Positions 53,519 through 63,358 of a stretch of DNA of 64,000 bases are shown here, in pieces. Below the pieces are notes generated by a model. It did no database searches, was not told where the DNA came from, and saw nothing but the letters and a program-made list of their open reading frames with translations. The stretch comes from Leptospira levettii. Its GTDB lineage: Bacteria > Spirochaetota > Leptospiria > Leptospirales > Leptospiraceae. The translations under genes were made by a program, and so were the position numbers. The DNA lies in contig NZ_NPDM01000005.1 in NCBI RefSeq assembly GCF_002812085.1, positions 1-64,000 of the forward strand, in the 5' to 3' direction. Each line of letters begins with the position of its first letter. The stretch's first letter is position 1.

Positions 53519-53668
53519 TTAATCCTCCTCAAGCATTCGATACTTGGGTTTTTCCATTTCTTCTTTACTGCGTTTTTTATAAACGTAGTAGGTGATGTAT
53601 GCAATTGCGATCACAAGGATCGGCAATCGCAAACTTTTATAAATTAAGAGAAGGTCGGCGTCATTCAT
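53519..53668 (-). CDS. ccoQ: cbb3 oxidase small subunit CcoQ
   Basis: This 49-residue frame lies exactly between ccoO and ccoP. It runs from ATG 53668: a short start (MNDADLLLIYKSLRLP), one membrane helix (ILVIAIAYITYYVY) and a basic, acidic-ended tail (KKRSKEEMEKPKYRMLEED). That is the size and shape of CcoQ/FixQ, which stabilises the complex. Its end carries GAGGAGG, the ribosome site of ccoP. Confidence 0.85.
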   Translation of the reverse strand: MNDADLLLIYKSLRLPILVIAIAYITYYVYKKRSKEEMEKPKYRMLEED

Positions 53669-53672
53669 GACT

Positions 53673-54368
53673 TTACTTCATCCCTTTTTGTAACTCTGCA
53701 GAGTCACGCCCTAGTTTTTGCAAATAAGCAACAAGTGCATCTCCCTCAGTTTTGTCTTTGAGAAGTGATGGAGCATTTGCCAAATCCTCTTCGGTATATG
53801 GTACTCCGATGGATCGTAATGCTTTCATATTTGTTACCACTTGTTCTACATCTACTTTGTGTGACTCTTCGAATAACCATGGATAGGCTGGCATGATTGA
53901 GTTTGGTACACCGCCCACTGTTCTTGGATTGATGAGGTGGTTTTTATGCCACTCATTTGATCGTAACATTTGAGATTCGTGTGCTAAGTCTGGACCAGTA
54001 CGTTTTGAACCCCAAAGGAATGGATGGTCGTAAACAAACTCACCACCTTTGGAATAACCATTTCGTCCGTAAGACTTAGTTGGGTCAAAACGATCCACTT
54101 CCCATTTAAAGGGGCGAACCATTTGTGTATGACAACCAATACAACCTTCTCTTTGGTATGTATCACGACCTGCCAACTCCAATGCTGAGTAAGGTTTTAC
54201 AGTAGAAATCGGAGTTACCGTTTTGGTTAAGAAAAACGGAGGGATGAGTTCGAAAAGTCCACCAATCACAACCGCAATTGTTGTATAAATTGTAAACTTG
54301 ACACCTTTTGTATCCCAACGGTCAGCAATTTCTGAAAACCAATCTAAGAATTTGTTAAAACCAAACAT
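53673..54368 (-). CDS. ccoO: cbb3 oxidase subunit CcoO (mono-heme cytochrome c)
   Basis: The 231-residue subunit has an N-terminal membrane helix (FTIYTTIAVVIGGLFELIPPFFL). EGCIGCHTQMVRPFKWEV (heme c motif) and RTGPDLAHE follow, then the axial Met region SIMPAYPWLFE. It passes electrons from CcoP to CcoN. Its ATG overlaps the ccoN stop by one base (TAATG). Confidence 0.96.
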   Translation of the reverse strand: MFGFNKFLDWFSEIADRWDTKGVKFTIYTTIAVVIGGLFELIPPFFLTKTVTPISTVKPYSALELAGRDTYQREGCIGCHTQMVRPFKWEVDRFDPTKSYGRNGYSKGGEFVYDHPFLWGSKRTGPDLAHESQMLRSNEWHKNHLINPRTVGGVPNSIMPAYPWLFEESHKVDVEQVVTNMKALRSIGVPYTEEDLANAPSLLKDKTEGDALVAYLQKLGRDSAELQKGMK

Positions 54369-55798
54369 TATGATTTCACTCCTATACGTAAGTCTTGTTC
54401 CACAAAACCACTGTCTTTGTTTTGAATGGTTTTGATAAAGTTATACACCATAAGGATAATCCCTGTTAGATAGAGTGTTCCCCCAATCGCTCGGAACAAA
54501 CGGAATGGTTTTAAGAACTCAACGATCTCAACCCAATCTTTGTATACGAGTTCTCCGTTTTCACCAACGGCTCTCCACATAGATCCTTCAGTGATCCCAG
54601 ATACCCACATGGAAATGATGTAGAGTAGGATCCCAAGAGTTCCGAGCCAAAAATGTGCATTTGCCAGTTTTTCACTATAGAGGTTTGCATTCCAGAGTCT
54701 AGGAACTAAGTAATATAATGCAGCGGCAGACATAAATCCAACCCATCCTAGAGTTCCTGAGTGAACGTGACCAATAATCCAGTCTGTGTTGTGACCTAAA
54801 GCAGAAACAGCACGGATGGAAAGAAGAGGTCCTTCGAATGTTGACATACCATAAAACGTTACGGCAGCTAACATCATTTTGAGGGTTGCATCCACTTTGA
54901 TTTTGTCTTTGGCTTGTGTGAGTGTTAAAAATCCATTTAACATACCACCCCAAGACGGCATCCATAACATGATGGAAAATACCATACCAGTTGTTTGTAA
55001 CCACTCAGGAATTGGTGAATACAATAAGTGGTGAGGACCTGCCCAAATGTAGATAAAGATGAGAGACCAAAAGTGAATGATGGAGAGTCTATGTGAGTAA
55101 ATTGGTTGTTTGATGTGTTTTGGGAGGTAGTAGTACATAAGTCCCAAAAATGGAGTTGTGAGAACAAACGCCACCGCATTATGACCATACCACCATTGGA
55201 TGTTTGCATCAAATACTCCCGCATAAACCGAATATGATTTTAAGAGTCCTGCAGGGATTACGATGTTATTCACAATGAAGAGTAGGGGAACTGTTACGAA
55301 GGAAGCAATGTAAAACCAAATGGCAACATACATTTGTTCTTCTTTTCGTTTGAGTACCGTCATGAGGTAGTTTGCAAAAAAGATAACATACCATACAACT
55401 ATAAGTAAGTCGATAGGCCATTCTAATTCAGCATATTCTTTTGATTGGCTGTAACCGAGTGGTAATGTGATCGCAGCTAAAACAATTGATAGGTTGTATA
55501 ATGCCAAATGCAGTTTGGAAAGAGTGTCGTTCCACATTCTTGTACGACAAAGTCTTTGTACTGTATGATAAGCAGTGGCGAAGATTACACTCAATGCAAA
55601 ACCAAAAATGGCAGCATTGGTATGTAATGGTCGTAACCTTCCGAAGCTCGTCCAAGGTAATTCCAAATTCAGCTGTGGATACACAAGTTGGAAGGCAATG
55701 ATGACACCAAATGTCATTGATGCAACGCCCCAGACTAACGCTGAAATGATAAACCCTTTTACGATAAAATCGTCATATTGAGTTTTTTCCGTAGCCAA
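54368..55798 (-). CDS. ccoN: cbb3 oxidase catalytic subunit CcoN
   Basis: The 476-residue subunit I has twelve membrane helices. The heme and CuB ligands are in RPLHTNAAIFGF, QWWYGHNAVAF (YGHNAV), IWAGPHHLLYSPIPEW and IIGHVHSGTLGWVGF. It reduces O2 to water at low oxygen with proton pumping. It is the first gene of the operon ccoNOQP-GHIS, with a 189-base leader up to the next divergent-side gene that holds an FNR-type box. Confidence 0.97.
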   Translation of the reverse strand: MATEKTQYDDFIVKGFIISALVWGVASMTFGVIIAFQLVYPQLNLELPWTSFGRLRPLHTNAAIFGFALSVIFATAYHTVQRLCRTRMWNDTLSKLHLALYNLSIVLAAITLPLGYSQSKEYAELEWPIDLLIVVWYVIFFANYLMTVLKRKEEQMYVAIWFYIASFVTVPLLFIVNNIVIPAGLLKSYSVYAGVFDANIQWWYGHNAVAFVLTTPFLGLMYYYLPKHIKQPIYSHRLSIIHFWSLIFIYIWAGPHHLLYSPIPEWLQTTGMVFSIMLWMPSWGGMLNGFLTLTQAKDKIKVDATLKMMLAAVTFYGMSTFEGPLLSIRAVSALGHNTDWIIGHVHSGTLGWVGFMSAAALYYLVPRLWNANLYSEKLANAHFWLGTLGILLYIISMWVSGITEGSMWRAVGENGELVYKDWVEIVEFLKPFRLFRAIGGTLYLTGIILMVYNFIKTIQNKDSGFVEQDLRIGVKS

Positions 55799-55909
55799 TG
55801 TTTCTCTCCTTAATCTTTATCAGTTCTATATCTTTAGAGAACTTAATCCTTTATACAAAGAAGACGAAGAAAAGAAAGAAAAACAGGAAAGAGAGACTAT
55901 GTTCCACCC

Positions 55910-55923
55910 TTGATTTTTGTCAA
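55910..55923. promoter_or_regulatory. FNR/Crp-type box upstream of ccoN
   Basis: TTGATTTTTGTCAA fits TTGAY-N4-RTCAA exactly. The symmetry widens to CCTTGA-N6-TCAAGG. It lies 112 bases before the ccoN ATG. cbb3 operons are commonly driven by FNR-family regulators (established for FnrL, ANR and FixK). The regulator gene is not in the window. Confidence 0.55.
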
Positions 55924-55987
55924 GGATGGACTTGAGATTTAGAATTGATCTAAAATTTAAGGAAGGTTAAAGTTAGTATAATTCTGG

Positions 55988-56956
55988 TTAGAAGGTGACT
56001 TCGTAACCTAATTGTGTACGATGTTCTATGCCTCTGTCCCCAGCAATGGCTGTTGGGTGGTATCCAACTCTGTCTACCGTTGAATGGAGGAAAAACTTTT
56101 CTTTCCTTGTATCATCCATACTGAGTCCAGAACCTGTGGGGTGGAAGTAATACGCATCAAAGATGTTCCAAGCATACGCAAGTAAGGTGGCAATCCCAAT
56201 GTACTGCATTTCTTGGTAGTGTCTTTCTACAGATTCTCTTTGGCCCTTAAACGGTCCAAGTTGGCTTGCAACCACCGCCTCTCCAGGTGAAACAGCAGCG
56301 GTTTGTGGTGTGAAAGCAGCACGGATGAGTCCGTTTGTTGTATAAGGATTATCTAAATTATTATAATCTCTTTTTGCATTGAGATACATGCGGTGTTTGT
56401 CATACGTAAAAAAGAGTCCAATGGCAATGATGGAAGGGTAAACAATTGCTTGCACCTTTCTTCCTTGTTTCCACTGTCCCCATCCTGGGAGAACAGCAGA
56501 TCGCCATGTTGCCCCTGCTCGTGTTAGATTTTTCTTTTCTGCTTCTGCAAGTCTTGCGTCTTCTTCTTGTTTTCGTTTTGCTTCTGCTTCTAGGATCGCA
56601 TTGTTTTTAGCGTTTTCTTTTTCCAAACGAGCTGCTTCTTCCTGCTCTTTTTTGAGTCTTGCTGCTTCTTCTTTTTCTCGTTTGATACGTTCTTTTTCTT
56701 CTTCTGCTTTTCTGAGTTTATCTTCTTCTGCAGCTGTTAGTTGGTCTTTATAAACGACCTTTAAAATTTCAGTTTTATTGAGAACAACGGTGGTTCCATC
56801 TTCTTTTCTGATTTTAAGTTTGTATTGGTCTTGTTCTACAACTTTCCCTTTGATAGTTCCCCCTTTTTTGAGGAGAATGTTTTCTGCAGAAACGTTGGTT
56901 GAAAGGAGTACCAAAAGTGTTGCGATTTTTAAGATTTGTTTTACAATTAGTTTCAA
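55988..56956 (-). CDS. DUF5683-like membrane protein with coiled coil
   Basis: The signal peptide region is KLIVKQILKIATLLVLLSTNVSAEN. A small Sm/SH3-like beta unit (GGTIKGKVVEQDQYKLKIRKEDGTTVVL) follows. A Glu/Lys/Arg coiled coil of about 80 residues comes next, then a C-terminal DUF5683-like part with AVLPGWGQWKQGRK and two or three membrane segments. The start is weak: TTG 56956 gives MKLIVKQ; TTG 56989 is possible. The function is unknown; related proteins occur in Leptospira and Bacteroidetes. Confidence 0.78.
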   Translation of the reverse strand: MKLIVKQILKIATLLVLLSTNVSAENILLKKGGTIKGKVVEQDQYKLKIRKEDGTTVVLNKTEILKVVYKDQLTAAEEDKLRKAEEEKERIKREKEEAARLKKEQEEAARLEKENAKNNAILEAEAKRKQEEDARLAEAEKKNLTRAGATWRSAVLPGWGQWKQGRKVQAIVYPSIIAIGLFFTYDKHRMYLNAKRDYNNLDNPYTTNGLIRAAFTPQTAAVSPGEAVVASQLGPFKGQRESVERHYQEMQYIGIATLLAYAWNIFDAYYFHPTGSGLSMDDTRKEKFFLHSTVDRVGYHPTAIAGDRGIEHRTQLGYEVTF

Positions 56957-56967
56957 GGGAGTCTCGA

Positions 56968-57153
56968 ATGTTGGAATATTACTTAACAATTTTTATAGTG
57001 TTACTTGCTACGTTCCAATTAATCTCTCCTATGATTTTATCGATTTGGAAGTTAGGCAAGAATTTTTTTGTAAAAGAGAAGATGAATCAGAATCCACAAT
57101 TGGAAACAAATTATCCCTGTTACGAGAAAGTTTGCTCCAAATGTGGTTCTTGA
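56968..57153 (+). CDS. Small membrane protein with C-terminal cysteine motif
   Basis: The 61-residue frame runs from ATG 56968 with AAGGGAG about six bases upstream. It has one or two membrane segments (YYLTIFIVLLATFQLISPMILSIWKLG), then a polar tail with PCYEKVCSKCGS (C-X4-C-X2-C) at the end. It starts beside, and partly overlaps, the 5' end of the divergent DUF5683-like gene if that starts at 56989. Codon content looks natural, but there is no recognised relative. Confidence 0.55.
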   Translation: MLEYYLTIFIVLLATFQLISPMILSIWKLGKNFFVKEKMNQNPQLETNYPCYEKVCSKCGS

Positions 57154-57170
57154 GTTAGATTGTTGAAAAT

Positions 57171-58613
57171 TTAAGCTTCTACTTCAGTAGTCAAAAAATG
57201 GTGCACTTGGTCTGCACACTTTCTTCCTTCCGAAATCGCCCAAACAATCAGGGATTGTCCGCGTCTTACGTCTCCGCAAGCATAGACTTTTGGAACTGAA
57301 GTTGCAAAGGACCCAGCTTTTGTACCGAAATCTGCTTTTACATTCCCTCTGTTATCCAGTTCTAACCCTTCTTTTTGTAGATCAGCAAGCAAACCCTCTT
57401 TCACAGGGTTCACAAAACCCATGGCTAAAAAAACAAGGTCAGCAGGCCATTCGAATTCGGTTCCAGGTACTGGTACGAACTTTCCGTTTTCTTCTTTGAC
57501 TTCCGATCCGTAAATGGCAGTGACTTCACCTTTTTCATTGGCTTTGAATCCCATTGTCGAAACTGCCCATTTGCGATTCACACCTTCTTCATGAGAAGTG
57601 GATGTTCGGTACATTTTTGGATACAAAGGCCAAGGAGTAGACTTGTCTCTTTCCTTTGGAGGTTCAGGGAATAATTCAATTTGTGTGACGGACTTTGCAC
57701 CGTGCCTGTTGGATGTTCCAACACAGTCAGATCCTGTATCACCACCACCAATCACAATCACATGTTTGTCTTTTGCATTGATGATATCAATCGCATCACC
57801 TGCAACGTGTTTGTTGTTTTTAGTCAAAAACTCCATCGCAAAATGGATTCCTTTGTGATTTCTACCTTCTACAGGAAGGTCTCTTGGGACTTCTGATCCA
57901 CAAGCAAGGACAACTGCATCAAATTCAGCTAATAATTGTTTTGCGGTAATATCAACCCCAACATTCACATTGGTTTTGAAAGTAACACCTTCCGCTTCCA
58001 TTTGTTTCATTCGGCGGTCGATGTGTCTTTTTTCCATTTTAAAATCAGGAATTCCGTAACGGAGTAGGCCACCAATCCGATCATTTTTTTCGAAGATAGT
58101 GACTGTATGACCTGCACGAGCTAACTGTTGTCCTGCGGCAAGACCAGCTGGTCCCGATCCGACAACTGCTACTTTTTTGCCTGATTTAGAAACAGGAGTT
58201 TGTGGGATGACCCATCCTTCTTCCCAAGCACGGTCAATGATAGTTCGTTCAATTGACTTGATGGATACTGGTGGTTCAATGATCCCAAGGGTACAAGCCG
58301 ACTCACATGGAGCAGGGCATAACCTTCCTGTAAACTCTGGGAAGTTATTCGTTTTCGAAAGATTTTCCCAAGCTTCCTTCCATCGACCTCGGTAAACAAA
58401 GTCATTAAATTCAGGGATGAGGTTGTCTACAGGGCAACCAGTGTCGCCATGGCAAAACGGAATCCCGCAGTCCATACAACGAGCTCCTTGGTCTTTGGCA
58501 ACAGCCTCAGGAAAAGGTTTTTCAAACTCTTTATAGTTTTTAACTCTTTCCTTCGGATCAATCTTTTGAAGGTATTCTTTTTTAAATTCTAAAAATCCTG
58601 TTGGTTTACCCAC
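57171..58613 (-). CDS. gltD: Glutamate synthase small subunit (GltD)
   Basis: The 480-residue protein has two iron-sulfur motifs ([19 protein letters not shown] and [13 protein letters not shown]). The FAD motif is [29 protein letters not shown] and the NADPH motif [15 protein letters not shown]. It feeds electrons from NADPH to GltB. The ATG overlaps the gltB stop by 8 bases, so translation is coupled. The 3' end faces the small membrane-protein gene with a 17-base gap. Confidence 0.97.
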   Translation of the reverse strand: MGKPTGFLEFKKEYLQKIDPKERVKNYKEFEKPFPEAVAKDQGARCMDCGIPFCHGDTGCPVDNLIPEFNDFVYRGRWKEAWENLSKTNNFPEFTGRLCPAPCESACTLGIIEPPVSIKSIERTIIDRAWEEGWVIPQTPVSKSGKKVAVVGSGPAGLAAGQQLARAGHTVTIFEKNDRIGGLLRYGIPDFKMEKRHIDRRMKQMEAEGVTFKTNVNVGVDITAKQLLAEFDAVVLACGSEVPRDLPVEGRNHKGIHFAMEFLTKNNKHVAGDAIDIINAKDKHVIVIGGGDTGSDCVGTSNRHGAKSVTQIELFPEPPKERDKSTPWPLYPKMYRTSTSHEEGVNRKWAVSTMGFKANEKGEVTAIYGSEVKEENGKFVPVPGTEFEWPADLVFLAMGFVNPVKEGLLADLQKEGLELDNRGNVKADFGTKAGSFATSVPKVYACGDVRRGQSLIVWAISEGRKCADQVHHFLTTEVEA

Positions 58614-61600
58614 GAGTTGTTACCCCCTCTGTTTTTTGTTTTTCCGATCCATTTTCAGAAGCCATTTTTTCTAAGGCTTTTTTGTAATCTCTCGGAATTA
58701 CTTTGATCATTTGTTTGATTACTTCATCCCAATTGTTTAGAACTTCTTCTGCACGTTTGGACCCAGTGTATTTTTTATGGTCTTCTACCATTTTTTTAAC
58801 TTCTGCTATCTCTGATGCATCAGTTAACGGATCTAAGTCGACCATTTCTTTGTTGATGAGTACTTCTTTGTTTTTCTTTGGATCCCAAAGGTAAGCAATT
58901 CCACCTGACATACCCGCAGCAAAGTTACGACCAATCTCACCTAAGATGATGACTCGTCCACCGGTCATGTATTCACAACCATGGTCACCAGTTCCTTCCA
59001 CGATGACATGGGCTCCAGAGTTTCTCACACAGAAACGTTCACCGGCCATACCGTTTACATAGGCATACCCACTCGTGGCACCAATGAAACATGTGTTACC
59101 AATAACGATGTTTTCCTCCGCTTTGTAAGGAGCATTTTTAGGAGTTTGAAAGATGAGTTTTCCACCACAAAGTCCTTTTCCTACATAGTCATTTCCTTCA
59201 CCCACCAGGCGAAGTGTCATCCCTTTGGTCACAAAGGCACCAAACGACTGTCCTGCGGTTCCAGTAAACTCAATGTCAATTGTATCTTCAGAAAGACCAT
59301 CCACACCGTATTTTTTAGTGACTTCATGGCTGAGCATGGTTCCAACTGAACGGTTTAAGTTCACGATGGATGTTTGGATTTTGACAGGTTGTTTGTGGTC
59401 AATCGCTGCTAAAGACTTACGAATGAGCTCGTTGTCAATTTGTTCATCCAAGTGGTGGTTTTGTTCTTTGGCACGATAGAGTCCTGTAGGGAATACAGGG
59501 TTTGGTCTATGGAGCACTTTGCTAAAATCAAGTCCACGAGCTTTCCAATGGTGGTGAGGTCGTTTGAATTTGATTTTTTCCACTTGGCCAATCATTTCTT
59601 CGAAAGTTCTGAAACCAAGTTTTGCCATGATCTCACGTACTTCTTCCGCAACAAAGGTCATGAAGTTCACAACATACTCAGGTTTTCCTGTGAACTTACT
59701 TCTTAAAAATTCATCTTGGGTCGCAACACCAACGGGGCATGTATTGAGATGGCATTTACGCATCATGATACAACCCACAGAAACAAGAGCTGATGTGGAG
59801 AATCCAAACTCTTCCGCACCGAGGAGAGCTCCTACCACAACGTCCTTTCCAGTGAGGAGTTTACCGTCTACTGCTAGATACACGCGGTCGCGTAAGCCGT
59901 TTGCAACAAGTGTTTGGTGGGTTTCTGAAAGTCCAAGTTCCCAAGGTGTTCCTGCATGGTGGATGGAAGAAATCGGACTTGCTCCTGTTCCCCCTTCGTG
60001 ACCTGCGATGAGGATATGGTCGGCATGTGCTTTTGCAACTCCTGCCGCTACTGTTCCTACACCTGATTCCGAAACTAGTTTTACGGAAATACGAGCTCTT
60101 GGGTTTGAATTTTTTAAATCGAAGATGAGCTGTTTTAAATCTTCAATTGAATAAATATCATGGTGAGGAGGAGGGGAGATGAGTGTTACACCAGGTGTGG
60201 AGTAACGTAACCATCCAATGTATTTGTCTACCTTGTGTCCTGGTAACTGTCCACCTTCTCCTGGTTTTGCGCCCTGTGCCATTTTGATTTGGATGTCATC
60301 AGCGTTTGTGAGGTATTCCATTGTCACACCAAACCTTGCAGATGCCACCTGTTTGATCGCCGAACGCATGCTATCTCCATTTGGGAGGGTTTTGAAACGA
60401 ACTGGGTCTTCTCCACCTTCTCCCGTATTGGATTTTGCACCAATTCGGTTCATGGCAATGGCAAGAGTTGTATGTGCTTCCCAAGAAATGGAACCATGGC
60501 TCATCGCTCCTGTTTGGAAACGTTTGAGAATCGATTTTACTGATTCCACTTCTTCGATTGGAATAGCCTTTGATCCCTCAAAGTCCAACTGGAACAAACT
60601 TCTAAGTGTGATCGCTCTTTCGTTTTGGTTGTCGATGAGAGCAGAAAACTCTTTGAATGTTTTGTAATCGTTTTCTTGTGTTGCTTTTTGTAATTTATGA
60701 ACTGTGATCGGAGTGTAAAGATGGCTATCTCCATTTTTACGGTAATAATGTACTCCACCTGGTTCTAAGTTGTTTGGGAAATAAGTTGGGTCATAAGCTG
60801 CTTTGTGGCGGCGTACGGTTTCTTCTTCCAACATCTCGAGAGAAAGTCCTTCAATTCTGGATTGTGTTCCCGCAAAATACGTGTTCACAAGTTCGGAATC
60901 AAGTCCTACAGCTTCAAAGATTTGTGCTCCGCAGTACGATTGTAATGTGGAGATCCCCATTTTAGAGAATACTTTGAAGAGTCCTTTCCCAATTGATTTG
61001 ATGTATTTTTTCTTTGCATCTTTGTAGTTTGGTACTTCAGGTAAAAGTCCTTGGAGAGACAAATCCGCAATCGTTTCAAACGCTAAGTATGGGTTGATCG
61101 CATTTGCTCCATATCCGCATAACAATGCGAAGTGGGCAACTTCTCTTGGTTCCCCAGATTCCAAAACAATCCCTGCTTTTGTGCGAAGGCCTTCACGGAT
61201 GAGGTAGTGGTGGAGTCCAGCAACTGCGAGTAGGGAAGGAATGGCGGCCTTTTTTTCTCCCACTGCATGGTCAGTAAGGATGATGAGGTTTACTCCTTGT
61301 TCCCTGATAGCTTTTGCTGCATCTGCACAAACTCTATCGAGTGAGTTACGCATATCATGTTTTTTGGAAGGATCAAAAAGGATATCAAAGGTTTTTGCTT
61401 TAAAATGCCCTTCACTGATTTGTTTGATCTTTTCAAAATCTTCATTTGTGAGGATAGGGTGTTCCAACTCAAGCCTATGAGCATGTTCTGGTTCTTCCGA
61501 AAGGAGGTTCCCTTCAGGACCAATGTAGGTTGTGAGTTCCATCACCAATTCTTCACGGATTGGGTCAATCGGTGGGTTTGTGACCTGTGCAAAGTTTTGT

Positions 61601-63183
61601 TTGAAATAACGATAGAGCGGTTGTGGTTTTTCACTGAGGACAGCAAGAGAGGAATCCACTCCCATGGAACCCACTGGTTCTTCCCCCGAAACTCCCATCG
61701 GTTTGATTAAGGTAAACACATCTTCGTGTGTGTATCCAAATGCTCTTTGCCTTTCTAAAATTGTTTCGTGTTGCGGTTGTTTTACGTTCTCAGGGTCAGG
61801 AAGAGATCCCAATCGAATCATATTGTCTTCTACCCATTTGCGATATGGTTTTTGGGTAGAGATTTGTTTTTTGATTTCTTCATCGTCAAGGATTTGTCCT
61901 TTTTCCATATCGATGAGGAGCATTCTACCTGGACGAAGTCTATCTTGGACAAGGACTTCTTCCGGTGGTAAGTTGAGAACACCTGCTTCGGAAGACATGA
62001 TCACTTCATCATCTTTGGTCACGATATAACGAGCAGGTCTTAAACCATTTCGATCAAGAGTGGCACCAATGATCCTTCCATCCGTAAAGGCAATGGCAGC
62101 AGGACCATCCCATGGTTCCATAAACGTAGCGTGGTATTCGTAGAACGCACGTCTGTCGGCGTCCATCGCTTTGTTTTTTGACCAAGCTTCTGGGATCATC
62201 ATCATCACTGAGTGTGGCAATGACCTTCCACCCATCACAAGTAGTTCAAGGACTGTATCAAAAGTTGCAGTATCTGATTGGCCTTCCATGACGATAGGAA
62301 GCATCCTTTTGAGTTCGTCACCGTATAACGGAGATTGCATGACCATTTGGCGAGCTGCCATCCAGTTCATGTTCCCACGTAACGTATTGATCTCACCATT
62401 GTGAGCAATTTGTCGGTAAGGGTGAGCCAAATCCCAAGTAGGGAAGGTGTTTGTGGAAAACCGAGTGTGTGTTAAACAGAACGCCGAAGTGAGGTCAGGT
62501 GACTTTAAGTCTTCGTAGAATTTTTTAACTTGGTCTCCCAGTAACATCCCTTTGTATACAATGGTCCTCGATGAAAAACTTGGTACATAGTATTGCGAAC
62601 GATCGAGTTTGAGTTCCGCACGAATTCGTCTGTCAATGAGTCGTCTGATTAGGAATAATTTTCTTTCAAAATCATCGGATGTTTTGATTTTTTTGGATTT
62701 TTTCCCGATAAACACTTGTTTGAAGACTGGAATGGTTTTGGAAGCAACGACTCCCGCATATTCTTTGTTTACTGGAACATCTCGAAAACCAAGGAATTCT
62801 TCCCCTTCGTCGATGATGATTTTTTCAATTACGTTTTCAACAGCCGCTCTTACTTCCGCATTTTGAGGTAAGAATAAAAATCCAACTGCATAATCACCTT
62901 CTTTCGGAAGGGTGAATGGTAGGTTTTTGCGGAAAAAAGCATCAGGCAGGTTGATCATAATTCCTGCGCCGTCTCCCGTTTTCGGATCAGCACCTTCGGC
63001 ACCTCGGTGTTCAAGGTTACACATGAGGCGGATCCCTTTGTCTACTATGTCACGGGAACGTTTGCCCTTATAATTTGCGATAAAACCAACACCACAGGAG
63101 TCTTTGTCCATGGCAGGATCATACATACCTTGGGCCTGTGGGCCGAGTGGCGGAAGGATGGGTGGTTGGTTGGATTTTGACAT
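58606..63183 (-). CDS. gltB: Glutamate synthase large subunit (GltB)
   Basis: The 1525-residue protein has the class II amidotransferase domain with the catalytic Cys at residue 30 ([10 protein letters not shown]) after a propeptide that should be removed. The central domain, the FMN synthase domain (GRISVKL-like, HEGGTGASP) and the 3Fe-4S motif [15 protein letters not shown] follow. The C-terminal GXGXG beta-helix ([21 protein letters not shown]) ends the chain. It converts glutamine plus 2-oxoglutarate to two glutamates. It starts a two-gene operon with gltD; the leader at 63184-63358 is AT-rich and shows no clear structure. Confidence 0.98.
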   Translation of the reverse strand: MSKSNQPPILPPLGPQAQGMYDPAMDKDSCGVGFIANYKGKRSRDIVDKGIRLMCNLEHRGAEGADPKTGDGAGIMINLPDAFFRKNLPFTLPKEGDYAVGFLFLPQNAEVRAAVENVIEKIIIDEGEEFLGFRDVPVNKEYAGVVASKTIPVFKQVFIGKKSKKIKTSDDFERKLFLIRRLIDRRIRAELKLDRSQYYVPSFSSRTIVYKGMLLGDQVKKFYEDLKSPDLTSAFCLTHTRFSTNTFPTWDLAHPYRQIAHNGEINTLRGNMNWMAARQMVMQSPLYGDELKRMLPIVMEGQSDTATFDTVLELLVMGGRSLPHSVMMMIPEAWSKNKAMDADRRAFYEYHATFMEPWDGPAAIAFTDGRIIGATLDRNGLRPARYIVTKDDEVIMSSEAGVLNLPPEEVLVQDRLRPGRMLLIDMEKGQILDDEEIKKQISTQKPYRKWVEDNMIRLGSLPDPENVKQPQHETILERQRAFGYTHEDVFTLIKPMGVSGEEPVGSMGVDSSLAVLSEKPQPLYRYFKQNFAQVTNPPIDPIREELVMELTTYIGPEGNLLSEEPEHAHRLELEHPILTNEDFEKIKQISEGHFKAKTFDILFDPSKKHDMRNSLDRVCADAAKAIREQGVNLIILTDHAVGEKKAAIPSLLAVAGLHHYLIREGLRTKAGIVLESGEPREVAHFALLCGYGANAINPYLAFETIADLSLQGLLPEVPNYKDAKKKYIKSIGKGLFKVFSKMGISTLQSYCGAQIFEAVGLDSELVNTYFAGTQSRIEGLSLEMLEEETVRRHKAAYDPTYFPNNLEPGGVHYYRKNGDSHLYTPITVHKLQKATQENDYKTFKEFSALIDNQNERAITLRSLFQLDFEGSKAIPIEEVESVKSILKRFQTGAMSHGSISWEAHTTLAIAMNRIGAKSNTGEGGEDPVRFKTLPNGDSMRSAIKQVASARFGVTMEYLTNADDIQIKMAQGAKPGEGGQLPGHKVDKYIGWLRYSTPGVTLISPPPHHDIYSIEDLKQLIFDLKNSNPRARISVKLVSESGVGTVAAGVAKAHADHILIAGHEGGTGASPISSIHHAGTPWELGLSETHQTLVANGLRDRVYLAVDGKLLTGKDVVVGALLGAEEFGFSTSALVSVGCIMMRKCHLNTCPVGVATQDEFLRSKFTGKPEYVVNFMTFVAEEVREIMAKLGFRTFEEMIGQVEKIKFKRPHHHWKARGLDFSKVLHRPNPVFPTGLYRAKEQNHHLDEQIDNELIRKSLAAIDHKQPVKIQTSIVNLNRSVGTMLSHEVTKKYGVDGLSEDTIDIEFTGTAGQSFGAFVTKGMTLRLVGEGNDYVGKGLCGGKLIFQTPKNAPYKAEENIVIGNTCFIGATSGYAYVNGMAGERFCVRNSGAHVIVEGTGDHGCEYMTGGRVIILGEIGRNFAAGMSGGIAYLWDPKKNKEVLINKEMVDLDPLTDASEIAEVKKMVEDHKKYTGSKRAEEVLNNWDEVIKQMIKVIPRDYKKALEKMASENGSEKQKTEGVTTRG

Positions 63184-63358
63184 ACGTACCCTACTCTAAA
63201 GCAATTACTGTACCTTGTTTTAGAATTTGGGTGTACTGTCCAATTAATTTGTTTTCAGCAAAATGATTTATTTTTAGGCAAAACCAAAGGCATAAAAATG
63301 CTTATTATTTGATCGATTAGCGTACTATATATTAAATCAGATTATATAAATAGCAATA

